DNA from: Allomyces arbusculus
Taxonomy: Eukaryota > Blastocladiomycota > Blastocladiomycetes > Blastocladiales > Blastocladiaceae
Direction: 5' to 3'
DNA: 64,000 nucleotides
NCBI GenBank assembly: GCA_027604705.1
Contig: JADHYV010000007.1
Location: forward strand, 124,001 to 188,000
This document shows positions 23,302 through 35,372 of the stretch, piece by piece. Positions within the stretch are counted from its first letter, which is position 1. Every line of letters starts with the position of its first letter. The translations under genes were made by a program, and so were the position numbers. The notes under the pieces were generated by a model. The model was not told where the DNA came from and ran no database searches. It was given only the letters and a program-made list of their open reading frames with translations.

Positions 23302-24572
23302 ATGCCGCTCGACCCGCTGCTGCCCGCCACCATGTCGCCTGCCACGTCGCCGCACCCGGCATGTCCGCCGCCATGCGCTGCACCAAACCGCCACGTCCCG
23401 CTCGTCGCGCACTCACCGAGCGAGGCCGGCGCCGCAACTGACCCCGACTACGAGGCCTTGCCCGAGACGGCGGGCCCCGTCGCACACATGGTCGCCGGCG
23501 CGCTCGCCGGCATTACCGAGCACACGGTCATGTACCCGGTCGACGCCATCAAGACGCGCTTGCAAATGCTTGCGCCGCAACGGGCTGTCGCTGCCGCCGT
23601 CGCGTCGGGCAACGGCGCCGCTATCCTTGCTGCCGGTCCGCCACAGTACGCGGGCACGGCCGAGGCGTTTGCGCGCATCGCATCGACTGAAGGTCTGCGC
23701 TCGCTCTGGCGCGGCGTGAGCTCTGTCGTTGTCGGCGCTGGACCGGCGCACGCGCTCTACTTTGCCACCTACGAGTACTTCAAGGGTTTGGCGCTGACGA
23801 TGCAAGCGGCCGGGTCCGGGTCGGCATCAAGCGACGTGATTGACCCAATGTGGGCTGGTACGTGGTGAATCAGATTCCCTTCCTGGTTGGCTTGATTTGC
23901 TCAGCGAACCCTTCATCATTTCCATCCGTGATTCTCCCAACAATATGGATCTAACCCTACTCCACCTCTTCTCATCCACCAGCCGGCGCGGGTGCCACAG
24001 CCACGGTCTTGCAGGACGCGCTCATGAACCCGTTCGACGTGTGCAAGCAGCGCATGCAGGCCTTTTCCGGCGCACAGTACCGGTCGCTGCTGCACTGTGC
24101 GACAACGCTCGTGCGCAACGAAGGCTTCTTCCGCGCCTTCTACACGTCCTACCCAACCACGCTCTCCATGTCGATCCCGTACCAGTCGCTGCACTTTGCC
24201 ACCTACGAGGCTGTCTCGGAAGCCCTCAACCCAGACCACGTCTACGACCCGCGCGCGCACATGGCCGCCGGTGCCACGGCTGGTGCCTTGGCCGCGGCCG
24301 TCACGACCCCGCTCGATGTCGCAAAAACGCTCTTGCAGACGCAGGGCGAGTCGCCCGATCCGGCGATTCGCGCGGCGCGCGGGATGCGCGATGCGGTCCG
24401 GCTCGTGTTTCAACGCGAAGGGTACCGCGGGTTCGCCAAGGGATTGGCGCCGCGCGTGCTCTCGCACATGCCGGCGACGGCGATCTGCTGGACGACCTAC
24501 GAGTACTTCAAGTACTTTGTCTCGTATTCGTCGGCAGCAAACGACGAGATGCCCGCACGGTCCACCTTGTAA
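23302..24572 (+). CDS. Mitochondrial iron carrier (mitoferrin / Mrs3-Mrs4 type)
   Basis: Exons 23302-23857 and 23983-24572 give 381 residues. After a ~50-residue Pro-rich N-terminus, DYEALPE and MVAGALAGITEHTVMYPVDA open the first carrier repeat in the way typical of mitoferrins. The three carrier signatures are YPVDAIKTRLQ, NPFDVCKQRMQ and TPLDVAKTLLQTQ. The motif MNPFDVCKQRMQ and the ETRxx-free second repeat also fit Mrs3/Mrs4 rather than other SLC25 branches. It is predicted to import iron across the inner mitochondrial membrane for haem and Fe-S synthesis. The intron (125 nt) separates repeats one and two. The assignment to mitoferrin within SLC25 is good but rests on motif resemblance. 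Confidence 0.9.
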
Positions 24573-24977
24573 ACTAGCTCCGTTTGTTTTGGTTTCTTTT
24601 CGTTTTGGTTGTCGTGGTTGGGGGCGAGGAGCCCGCTTTGTGGCTCGTCCCGTATGGTTTTCTAGTGCTGGTTTTCGCTAGGCGTTTGGTTTGACGATCC
24701 CCTTTGGTTATTTGTTGACGTTGATTTTGGTTTGCTGTTGTCTCGTTCTGTTGGCTCTCCATTCATTTACTATAGCACCCATTGAACCTCGCGAAAGATA
24801 GTCGTTTTCGTCGTGGTCAGCCGTGTACCCGATCGTCTACCACACCTTTGCGACATGGTGCACAATGTACAGTGCGGGGGTCGGCTCGACCCCAGCGGCC
24901 CATCAATCCAAGAACCACGAGAATGTTCGATCCAGAACCGCTCTAGAAAACCGCAAATCACACGCGCGCCTCCCTCT
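24573..24977. other. Convergent 3' intergenic spacer
   Basis: About 400 bases between the mitoferrin and LysRS stop codons, T-rich downstream of mitoferrin. No gene seen. Confidence 0.55.
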
Positions 24978-26963
24978 TTATTCCGCCGGAGCATCAGCGC
25001 CACCGGCACCGCCCTGATCCTTCTCGGGCGCAGTCGCGAGCGGTCGCACCGTCGGGAACGGCATCACCTCGCGAATATGGTGCACGCCCGTGAGCATCAT
25101 GCACAGCCGGTCGATCCCGAGGCCCCACCCGGCCGTTGGCGGGAGGCCGTACTCGAGCGCGCGGCAAAACTCGTCGTCGAGCGGTTGTGCCTCGACGTCG
25201 CCGCTGTCCTTGTCCTAGTCGACAAGGGAGAGGGTGAGCAAGCGTGAGGATCGAGGAGAGGAGGGGGGGGGGGGGGCGGGGAGGACGTACGCGCTGCTGC
25301 TGCATAAACCGGTCGCGCTGCTCGACCGGGTCGTTCAGCTCCTCGTACGCGTTGACGAGCTCCTTGCTGGCGACAAATAGCTCGATGCGGGCCGCGAGCA
25401 AGGGCTACCATTAACGACGTTAGCGTGCTCTCCACCCAGGTGTGAAACAAATTCGAAACCGTACATTCTCCTGCATCGACTTAGCGAGCGGACTCATGAT
25501 CCGCGGATGGCCGCGCACAAACGTCGGCTGCACGCACTCGGGCTCAATCACATGCGAAATGATAGCGTCCAAGAGCCGCGGCGCCGTTCGCGGGTACGCG
25601 GGCAGCGGGACGTGGTGCTGCACGCAATAGGCCTCGAGGTCGGCCTCCAAAGCTAGTACCAAACGCGACCAGATCAGAAAATGAAAACCGATGGACAAAT
25701 ACGCACAACAGCGTACTCGGCGAATCCAACCTCGGCAACGCGCCCAACCTTGCCTCGAGGAACGGCACCACATCGATCACTTTGTACGGCGCCGTGAAAT
25801 TCACCTCGTGCTTCGTCACATCGTCCACCTTCACGACCACACGCTTGGCCCCTTCCTCGCCGTGCACCTTGACCGCAATCTCGCTCAGCATCTGCTCAGT
25901 CATTTTTATCAAGTCGTCGAGGTTCGCATACGCCATGTAGAACTCGCACGTGACAAACTCTGGGTTATGCGTCGCATCAAACCCTTCGTTGCGAAACTGC
26001 TTGCCGAGCTCAAACACGCGGTCGAACCCAGCGACCACCAATTTCTTGAGCCACAGTTCGGGAGCGACGCGCAGCGCCATGTCCAAGCCGTACGCGTGCG
26101 CCGTCGTCGTGAAGGGACGCGCGTTCGCGCCACCCGCCTGGGTGGAGAGGACGGGCGTGTCGACTTCGAGAAAGTCGCGCGAGGAAAGAAAGTCGCGCAC
26201 GTGCTGGATGACCAGCGTGCGCGTGCGCAGGCGGCGCCGGAGGTCCACGTTCACGAGCAGGTCCAGGACGCGGTTGCGCGTGCGCTTTTCCTGGTCCTTG
26301 ATCCGGTGCTTGAACGGGATCTCGTGCAACGACGGCGTCAAGTGGTCCGACGCGCGCGCGAAGAGGGAGAGCTCGCCCGTGCCCGTCTTGCCGGGGAATC
26401 CGCGGAAGTCTGGAGTGCGCGGGAGTGGTCAGTCGTGGTTCGGCCCACCCACGCGTATGGCCCAAGCAACGCCACGTACAGGCAATATCCCCAACCTGAA
26501 CTTCGTGCTTCAAGCGGTCCCAGTCGCCCTCGTCGGCGAAATTCGCCCTGGACGCCATGACCTGCACAGTCTGGTCAATCTCCCCTTGAATCGTCAGGAA
26601 CACGAGTTTGGAACTCGCATCGCGTCGAGCAACCACGCGGCCGGCGAGTGCCACGTCCACGGCCGCATCGCGGCCTTTGGCCTCGAACTGCAATTCGTAT
26701 TGCTTGATGAATCGCGAAATGGGCCATGGCGACAGATGTCGGAAGTGCGGGTAGCGCAGCGCGCGCGACGTGCGCCGGTCGGCGGCGGGAACGTGTGCAT
26801 CGGGCGCGGAGTTGATGGTGGAAGAATGCATTGCGCGGTGGGGCCGGAAGATGGTGGTCGTGGTCGCGACGGGTAGTCGGTACGTGCGTGGTGCAGGCGC
26901 GGTTGCGAGCGCGCGCGGCATCCACCGCACAAATGGCGCGGCGGTCATGGTCCTGGATATCAT
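24978..26963 (-). CDS. MSK1: Lysyl-tRNA synthetase, mitochondrial (class II)
   Basis: Exons 26963-26480, 26409-25717, 25652-25465, 25404-25291 and 25214-24978 (minus strand) give 571 residues. The start [20 protein letters not shown] is Arg-rich, hydroxylated and nearly free of acidic residues, as in mitochondrial presequences. An OB-fold anticodon-binding region follows ([20 protein letters not shown]), then [12 protein letters not shown]. Catalytic motifs: [21 protein letters not shown], of which the first part is motif 1; [14 protein letters not shown] (motif 2); GWGLGIDRL (motif 3, near residue 522). [12 protein letters not shown] and [10 protein letters not shown] are LysRS-specific. It charges mitochondrial tRNA-Lys. 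The intron at 25292-25213 side carries a poly(G/C) run. The in-frame TTG upstream of 26963 was ignored. Confidence 0.93.
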
Positions 26964-27407
26964 TGCGGGCAACGAGTGCAAGTCGCGCGAGGATGGTCGT
27001 GTTAATTGGAGAGGATGAACAAGTTGCTGGGAGCGGGTGGGCCAACTTTTGATCAGGTCAGATTGCCGATCACAGGCAGTGAGATGAAAAGTGGGCGAAA
27101 CGCTGCGAAACCAACATCAAGATGAGCGTAACGTTGACTTGACCCACTTCGCTCTTTTTCCGTCCACTCGTGACGGGCCTTTGGTCCACTTTGATCCACC
27201 TTGACTAGCTATTGATGGCCTGATTCAGCCTAACGGCTCAGAGCGGCTCAGGAGGACCGAACATTTCCGGAAGCAAGCGTGCGGGTCTAGGTACTGGGAT
27301 CGCAGCCATGACAGCGCTTGAATCAATCTTTGTATCGAAAAATCCAACCTCCCGCCCTTAATATTCTCGAAGTCGTAGACATCGCAACAAGCACGCTTCG
27401 CACTCCA
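26964..27407. other. Intergenic: LysRS promoter and MIT-like gene 3' region
   Basis: About 440 bases between two minus-strand genes. No gene or motif recognised. Confidence 0.5.
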
Positions 27408-28469
27408 TTACTGTCCCGGCCCGTTCCACGTCGCACCGGCACCGCGCGGGTCTGCGCCACACGCGGGCGGCGGCACCATCCCGCCCGCCGCGTTGGAATC
27501 GTGGTACACGTACCCGGCCGGCGGCTTAGCATCTTCTCCATCCTGTCCGACCACGACCGGCGCAGTCGGCACCGGGCCCGTCGCGACTGGATCATACGCC
27601 GGCGCATTCTTGTACGCCATAGCCGCGTGTGTGACTGCCGAGACGCCCGTGAGCACCGCATCTCCGACGCGTTCGTGCACCTTGTACTCGCGGTTCAGCG
27701 CGAGCGCTTTCGTCATTCCTGCACGACCGAGCGACGCCATCCGCCCGCGCAGATTGTATTCGGCATCAAGCGACTTGAGTGACGCCATGCCGAACCCAAC
27801 CGCGTCCTTGACGACACCGGGTAGTGGGGATTGCTTGAGCGCGACCGCGCCGGCGACCGACGCCTGAATCACGGTTTCGGCGAGGGTGGGTGGTGGTAGG
27901 GTGGGGGCCGCGGCGGGAACGTATTTGGAGTTCGCGTCCGAGTACGGGTACAGAACCGTGTAGGACCCGCCGCGTTGTGTCGCAGGCCAGTCGGCGACGG
28001 CCAAACGCGTGTCGATTGGCGCGGCAGGGTGGATCGCAAAGCTGGGGGCTGTGGGCTCGGGCGCGATGGGCACGATTGCGCGCGAACCGAGCCGTTCGAC
28101 GGCTTGGAGAAGCTTGCCTTGCATTTCGACGCGGCGGTCGGCGGTCAGGGAGTCCACTAATGGGGTGGACGTTGCTTATGAGCGTGGTTTCGACATGAAT
28201 TTCGACTCAATGAGAATACCGACGCACCTGGAAGGGCCGACAAGAGCGAATCGATGCCCGTAAAGAAAAGATCAAAAGCGATTTTCTCATTCTGTGATCG
28301 CCCCAAGACGAAGCCCGTTGTCGCGTCAATTGAGGTCCGAAGTCAGTTTGTGGCCGCTGGCATGTCGACTCGTCGCGAACGAGAACACCTGAGCACGCAC
28401 GCCTTTGGCGTATTCGTCGCGCGCACGGCGCATCAGGTACATGCCCGTCTCGAGGGCTGCCGAATCCAT
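27408..28469 (-). CDS. MIT-like three-helix protein of unknown function
   Basis: Exons 28469-28389, 28291-28228 and 28156-27408 (minus strand) join in phase to 297 residues. The first ~75 residues (ALETGMYLMRRARDEYAKGV, then AFDLFFTGIDSLLSALP, then RRVEMQGKLLQAVERL) look like the three helices of a MIT domain, which in other proteins binds ESCRT-III tails. This is inference from pattern. The middle (~120-215) is a small-residue-rich amphipathic region (GAVALKQSPLPGVVKDAVGF, SLGRAGMTKALALNREYKVH) that could associate with membranes, as in spartin/senescence-type proteins. The C-terminus is Pro/Gly-rich. The acceptor at 28156 creates the internal Val codon; a model starting at the downstream exon alone has no ATG. 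Confidence 0.7.
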
Positions 28470-29136
28470 GATGAGGGCGAAAGCAGGATCAACCGCCGCG
28501 CGTCAAGTCTCGTCGCGTCGTCGAGTAGATTACACAGTGGGGTTCGAAGCGTTGTTTGGCGTGGCGCGCAATGTCGTAGGATGACCGAGAGCGCTGGTTC
28601 TGGTCGAATTCAAGGTGGCAGAATTGCGGCCAAAGCGGGGAGAACAGGCGGAGGAGGGCGGAGGGAGCTGGGGCCGGAGTCAAACCAGATCAGTGACAGT
28701 GAACGAGCAATCGGGGAGCTTCAATGGCCCGCCCTGGCCCAGAGGCCCTTCGCAACTCAGGGCTACCAAAGCGCCTACTTCCACGGCATCGGAAGCTCTC
28801 AAACAACAGTTGGCCGAAGCGTTTTGGTTGAGCGCAAACCGGATCAGGAAACGGGAGACAAAGGGAGAAGACCACGACGCGGTCACGCCACGTTCAAGGC
28901 TTCACTTGAGATTGATTTTTGCAGTAACGTCGTATCCGCGATCAGTCGGCAAGCACCACCAGCCCGTTCACGGCCGTAAAAACTTGCTGCAAAAGAACGA
29001 AACCGTTGGCTCGACAGCGTTCAACAGCACCCTGGCCAATTTGGATGCCAGTTCGTCGAGAACCACGGCGATCTCGCGCCAACTTGAGGGCTTCAACAAC
29101 GGTCACTACGCCTCGATCCCACTCGGTCCAACGAAA
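28470..29136. other. Divergent promoter region (MIT-like gene / Nap1)
   Basis: About 670 bases between divergent start codons. Open frames continue upstream of the Nap1 ATG but do not resemble the family. Confidence 0.5.
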
Positions 29137-32100
29137 ATGGTCGTCGCCGACACGTCCAAGATTGCCGAGCATCTCGTCTTGCTGACGCGATATGGCGCGC
29201 CGCTCTTGGAGTCGCTCGTGGCTGTGAAAAATGTTTCGGGCATGCCGAGCAAGTCCAACACGGTGCCTGTGACACCCGTGCTAAAGCTATTCAAGGACCC
29301 CTCGCTGCTCGTGGTCGCCAAGGCGTTTGCGAAGAAATTTCCTGATACCGAGTCGGTCAACAAGGTAACGGTCGTTGTGCTCGTCCCCACGTTGGAGAGA
29401 CTTGCTCGCTGAAATGAATTCTGGCATTGGAAATGAACGGTCCGGGATGGTTAATACGCTACGTGTCTGTCCTAGCAATCCAAAGAGTACAAAGAGTTTG
29501 TCGACGCGTTCAAGGAGGTCAAGGAGGAGCTGCGCCCTATCTACCAAGTTTTTTCGGCCCTGGTCGACTTTGTCGAGAACGCTCGCGCCGTGCTCAACGC
29601 TTGCGCACAACTGACTGCCGTGAACGTGCGTGCAGCCGCCCGTTTTTCTCCACCAGGCCCACAGCTTTTAGCTGACCTGTCGCCTATGAAACGGCCTTCC
29701 TCGAATCTAGCTCGACGTCAACCCGGACATTGCCGAGCACTTCCTTTTCCTCGCGCACTACCTCGCCACCTCGCTTCTGACCGTGTCCAAGATGGGCAAG
29801 AGCAAGAAGGCGATTGCGGCTGCGGTCATTGTCCTCGACGCTCGCACGGGTGTCGTGCTCGACTCGTCATTCTCCAAGTATGGTTGCAATGCATGCGGTT
29901 GTGTTTTCTCGATTCGTGCACTGACGAGCTGATTTCTACCTGTTCGGTAGGATTGCCGACCTGTTTGTGGCCTTGGAAAAGCCGTATCAGTTCATTTCCG
30001 AAGTGTTCGCGCCGATTGGGCCCAAGATCACCAGCTTTCTGAGCGGCCTCAAGATTGAAATGTCGCTCGGCCCGCTCGCCACGTTTGAAGTGTTGCGCAA
30101 GGCCGGCATTTTCGGAGTCGTTGGCATGGCTTGTGCGGATCCCAACCTCCCCACAGTCTACGACACGGTACGATGTCGCTGTTCTGCCGCCGTTTTTTTT
30201 CCGCCGGGTGAGCTGACCGGGCACGACTCCGCTCGACATAGCGCTTGCGCATGATTACGCATATGTCGATGTACGCGCAAAGCGTGCTCACCGTGCTCTT
30301 TGCCTGCCCGCAAGAGGTCCTAAACGACTCGAACGCCGCAACGCTGCTCAAGCTCGCCATCAGTAACGGGACGTTTACGGGCTTGTCCAACAGCGAGGTG
30401 CGGCTCATGGGCCATTTACGAGCATTGGTCCTTTGCTAACCCTTGTTGTCCGATTCATAGACGTTTCAAGTGCAGGCCGAGTTTGACGCGCTCATCAAGT
30501 CGAACGGCAAGTTGTCCAAGCTAAAGTCGATTTACACGTTTGTTCAAGCATAGCGTTGCTCGCCATTGCCCCCCCCTCCCCCCCTCCTGCTCAAACTGAC
30601 TTCCTCCGTTGATCTCTCTGTAGCGACGCCCTCACCCGGCAGCGTCAGTCGGCCCTCAAGTTCCACAAGGACCGTCGCCAGTTCATTTCGCACCAGCTCT
30701 TTCACCTCTGGAAACTGTGCCAGGACCGGCCCGCGCTGCTCGGTCCCAAATTCGCGCAGGTTCTCGGCGCCCTGAGGTTTGCCCGCGACGAGATCGTGCA
30801 CTACTTCATTTACGCTGATGAGCAAGCGTCGCGCATCGTGCAAAAGGGCGCGCCCAAGCAGCCGTCCGAGCTCGATGTGCTGAGAATGCTGCACGTCATG
30901 CTCAACGTGCGGCGGCTGGTCCGGCAGCACGAGCGCATGATTCGCACCTACACGTGCGACCTGCTCGCGACGACGTTTCTCGGCAGCGTTACCGAGGCGT
31001 TTGATGCTCTGGACGGGCTCGGGTCGGTGCCCGACGGTGTCAAGGCCGTGATCCACGATTTGCGGACTACTTATACGGCCGGGTCGATTGACAACCCTGG
31101 TGCGTTCAAGGTACGTGCATGGTTAAGCGTTCCCATGTCCCGCAACAGGAACTGACCGGACCGCTGCGCACATCACAGGCGTTCCGGCTCAATTGGGCCC
31201 GGCTGCAAGTCTTCTTTTCGCTGCCCGAGACGCTCGTCCCGATCAACTCGATCCCGCACATCACCAAGATTCTCAACGAAGTCGCCGAGAAATGTGCGTG
31301 GATCGACGACTTTGATCACGTCGTCACGGACCACAGCGACCTGCGCCAGCTTTACCAGTTCCGCGGCGCCATTCTCGCGCACATTGACGAGAGTCTCACA
31401 GACTCGACGCCGCCCGCCTGCGAGGGGATCATGGATTTTGTCCCGGCGCTCGCGCAGGATTTTTGCCTGAATGCGAGCCGGCCGCGCGAGGAGGTCGTCA
31501 AGGCCAGCATCGAGTTTTTGCAGGACTCCATGTCCAAGCTCGCGACGTATGTCGGCACGCTCATGTTCCGCATCGTGCAGCAAAAGGTCGCATTTGAGCG
31601 GAAAGCGCGGCTTGATGGAATCGCGCTCAAGACCAAGCAGGCCACGTCGGAGCCGCTGACGAGTGCCGAGAGCGCACTGAATTATACGACCAACCCCTGC
31701 CGAGGGTGCGTCCTTTGGTCAACTGCGATCGTTTGCATCACCAACACCTTCCTGATCCTCCCTGTCTATCAGGCTCGAGTATGAAAAGGCGTGTCTCGTC
31801 GCGGCACTGGCCGTGTTTTCTGACGCGGCCGAGATTGATTGCGAGCATTTTACGGCCAAGACGTGGGACTACCTCGTGCAGGTCATCACGCGGCACCTCG
31901 AGCAGTTTGTGCAGTGGGCCGTCTTTGACCACGAGGTGAATGCGCTCAAGGAGCCTCCCCTCGGCGACGACATGAGCTACGCCATTCAGTTGCCGACCAG
32001 CATCCTGACCGCGTACGAGACGGCGTTCTACGAGATCAAGGCCCTGATGGCGCCGCTGCCGGACTTCCCCGTCGAGGAGCTCTTCACGTCAGTGCTCACG

Positions 32101-33812
32101 AGCCAAAACAGCGAGACCAAGTACGGCTGGCCGTGTACAGATTGGACGATGAAGCGATCGTGATCACTGACCACATCCGCGACTGCAGCAAGTCGACGTT
32201 TAGCGAGACCATTCCCGAAAACCTGTTCTACAAGCCTTCGGGCAAGCCGCGCAAGGGCCCGCGGGCGGCGAACATGGCCGTCCCGTTCCCTGTCTCGCTT
32301 GGCAACTACTACGCCGAGCTGCTCACGTCTCGCGCGCTATCGTCGGGCCTCGTCATGTCCGAGACCATGGGAACGCTTGTCTCGCCCCTGCGGTCAGGTT
32401 ACGGCGGGTCCACGACTGGCAGGGTCATTGGTGCGGGTCCCACCAGCACAGGTGCCAATGCCGGGAAAGATGCAAGCGGAACCGGCGCGGCCAGCGCCAT
32501 GGGCCCTGAGCCGTTCCGCCCCGAAATTTACTTTGACACGCAGCAACTCGCGGCGTTGGCGCGGCTCATGGGCCCGACGGGGCTCGCGTTCATCGACACG
32601 CGCATCGTCAAGTACATTACGGCGATCGGGTCGCAGCTCGTCACGCAGATCAATTCACTCGTGGCCGCGGGGACGGTGCTTGAGACGAGCACGGGGTCGG
32701 CAGCGACCACGGGTGGGATCGTGGGGCCCGCAGGCGTTCCGGCCGCGATTATGACCAACATGGCCAAGATTAAGGCGCTCGACGATTTCATGGAGCGACT
32801 CACGGTCATGGGCGCGCTAATGGACGTGCGCACGGCCCTCTACCGTGTGCTTGCGTGCGAACTCGACGCGACGGTGCGGCCGTTTTACCGCATGGTCATG
32901 ACGTGCAGTCGCGCGGCGTGGATCAATCGCGACGGTGCCGGCCGCGGTAAGGAACGCAGCTCAACCGACGACATTGCCGACGCGGTACGTACTTCGATTG
33001 ATCAATGACTAGGCGCGTACATTCGCTGATATGTTTTGACGGCATTGACAGGCTAATCTGTACCCCAGCACATGGGGCCCGATCATTGCCGAGCTGGACA
33101 GAGATGTTGACCGCGCGTTCGAGTTTATGAGTACGTGCCCGCGTCACAGGTATGGGTGAAATCTGTTACTTCTCACCGCCCACCGCATGTAGAGCAACTC
33201 GCTCCGGGTCAAAACAGCGTCACGATCCTGACCGCCGTCTTGGCAACGAGCATGTGCGTGAACACATTCTCGGACGCTACTGCGTACAATGTGGCCCTTG
33301 AAGGTTTGTTCCGCTTTTCGGTTTTCGGTCGTGATCGAGACTCGGTTTTGACCACTTCCGAATGGTCTAGCGAGCCCCAACAACGCCCACTCTATGGCAA
33401 CGGCGATCCACGCAATGTTCACTCGCGGCCTGCCCAAGTGGGACGCGACGCTGCAAATTGACTCGGTCGAGGAGAGCCTGATCGCCATGGTGTGCGAGTG
33501 GCTCCTGCCCGTCTTCCGCACCAAGCTCACCGAGACCAAGGAACTGCGCGACCGCGATGTCGAGTCGGGGTTCCTGATTCTCCACCGGGTACGCGGCACT
33601 CAATTTGGGTATACGATGCGCAAACATACTCACTGTTGATCCTCTAGTTGACGCGCATGTCCGGCGCGGCGGGCGAGGAATGGCTCGAGCGGTACGCGGG
33701 CGTCGGGCTCGTCAAGTGGGTCCAGAGCAACACGATCCGGAGATCGGCGCATTACCGCCGCCGTCGACTGTTGGGGAGCCGCGGGAACGTGTTTGATGAC
33801 GATTCCGAGTGA
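29137..33812 (+). CDS. NCKAP1: Nap1/NCKAP1 (HEM) subunit of the SCAR/WAVE complex
   Basis: Fourteen exons: 29137-29364, 29476-29625, 29711-29877, 29951-30167, 30242-30397, 30461-30537, 30624-31110, 31179-31705, 31773-32087, 32141-32984, 33052-33130, 33193-33303, 33371-33588, 33648-33812. All phases agree, giving 1246 residues (human NCKAP1: 1128). Family landmarks: KIAEHLVLLTRYG at the start, KFPDTESVN, FHKDRRQFISHQLFHLWKL with LLGPKFAQVLGALRFARDEI (the most conserved block), FRLNWARLQVFFSLP, and YFDTQQLAALARLMGPTGLA. By family it forms the SCAR/WAVE regulatory complex with CYFIP, SCAR, Abi and Brk1, linking Rac to Arp2/3 actin branching. A Gly/Thr-rich insert (VIGAGPTSTGANAGKD) is lineage-specific. 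The intron 32088-32140 has a GTCAGT donor; skipping it shifts the frame. The start fits because the family homology begins at this Met. Confidence 0.93.
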
Positions 33813-34129
33813 TCGGTGGCTGTCGTGGAGACGGGTGGGACGAGGCGGTCGCGGCCGCCTGGCCGGCTGGCCCGCATCGGACTTGGTGGGACTTGTCGAC
33901 CTGGATGGTGAAATAATGATGAACACGGATTTGTGGGCTGTACAATGTTTTTATTGTGATGATTGTCACTTAGTGCTGCTTCCTTTCCTGCTGGGTCCTG
34001 CTGGCAACGATAGGCGTGACTTGGGAGATCGCGCAAACACTGGTGCATTCTTGCAAATTGCACTCGCCTCATGCAAGTCGGCAAACCCGCGATCACCAAC
34101 CCAGATTCGCTACCAGCCCACGATTCACG
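33813..34129. other. Short intergenic spacer
   Basis: About 320 bases between Nap1 and the THUMP gene on the same strand. Nothing recognised. Confidence 0.5.
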
Positions 34130-35330
34130 ATGCCAAAGCGCGCGCAACCTGATTCCGAACCCGTCTTGAATCGCACAAGCACGGCGGGCGCGGCTCCGCT
34201 GTCACCGAAGCGCGCCAGGTTCGCCGACCCTGAAACGATCACCAACCAAGTCGAAGCGACCCATGCAGCATCGTCCACCGACGCTGAGGCCTCCACCAGC
34301 GCCGCGCCGACTGGCAAGAAACAAAAGAAGAACAAGTCGCTGGCCAAGACGACCAATACCAACACGATCCCGATCCACCGCGGCAAATTCAAGCTGCGGT
34401 ACCTGCAAAAGCACGCGTTCCTGATCCGGCGTGCAGACCCGGCTGTGGGCCTGCTTGTGTCGTGCTCGCCCGCGACGGAAACGCGCGCAATTGGGCAATT
34501 GCGGTCATTTGCCGACGCATGGCTGCCAAAATTGTTCCCAGACGCGCACGCCGTCTATCCAGAGCTCGCACCGGCCAACGACGTCGACCTGCAGTACGTT
34601 GCCGACGCGGATGGCGATGACGACAAGAAGCCGAAGAAGCCGCGGCCAGCACCGGTGGATAAGGGCGACAAGACGGCGCTGTTCCAAATGGCCGACACGG
34701 GTAGTGCGGGGCTGCTGTTCTTGCGGTTCCGCAACAACGTTGCCCCAATCGATTTCGTGCTCAGGCTGTTCGGTACGGATTCGGGAATGCATCGAGGTAT
34801 TTCTCCACCATGAAACTGACTCCATATGGTGTCAATCTAGATTACCTTGCGGCGTCACCCGACAAGAAGCACGTCCAGGGAACCGACCTGTCGTTCTGCC
34901 ACCGCTTCCTGCCCATGTCTCATGTCGCATCGGCCGCGACCCAAACCGACATTGTCGACACGTTCGGCCCACTTCTGTCGAATGTCGACACGTTCGGCCT
35001 CGACACCAACGACGCGCCAGCACCAGACGACCGGAAACGGTCCGTAGCCATTTACGTCGAGGCGCGCAACGCGCCCGCCATCCAGCGGCAATCGCTGGCG
35101 CTCGCCCTGGGCGAGCATTTGCCTAACACAATGTGGTTCGTTACTGTCATTCCATCGGAACGAATCCGCATCGTAAACTGACGTTTTGCCTCCGTCACGT
35201 TCGCAGCGTGGACCTGAAAACGCCCGACGTCGTGATTCTCGTGAGCGTGTTCAAGTCGGTTGCGGGCATGTCGATCGTGCTCGGCCATGATTACCGGCGG
35301 CTCCACAAATTCAATATCCAACAGCTCTAA
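34130..35330 (+). CDS. THUMPD1: THUMP-domain protein (THUMPD1/Tan1), tRNA acetylation adaptor
   Basis: Exons 34130-34796, 34841-35132 and 35207-35330 give 360 residues. The N-terminal ~85 residues are basic and Ala/Thr-rich. FKLRYLQKHAFLIRR and GLLVSCSPATETRAIGQLRS match the conserved beginning. FCHRFLPMSHVA is the typical THUMPD1 CxRFxP block. The C-terminus VDLKTPDVVILVSVFKSVAG, then HKFNIQQL, is the characteristic end of the THUMP domain. In yeast and humans this protein helps the acetyltransferase Kre33/NAT10 make ac4C at tRNA position 12. The first intron is only 44 nt, the shortest in the window, and its acceptor follows a GTCAATCTAG tail. Confidence 0.92.
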
Positions 35331-35372
35331 AACATCATTGTTCATGATCCTTTTCATGGAATGTCTGTCCAC

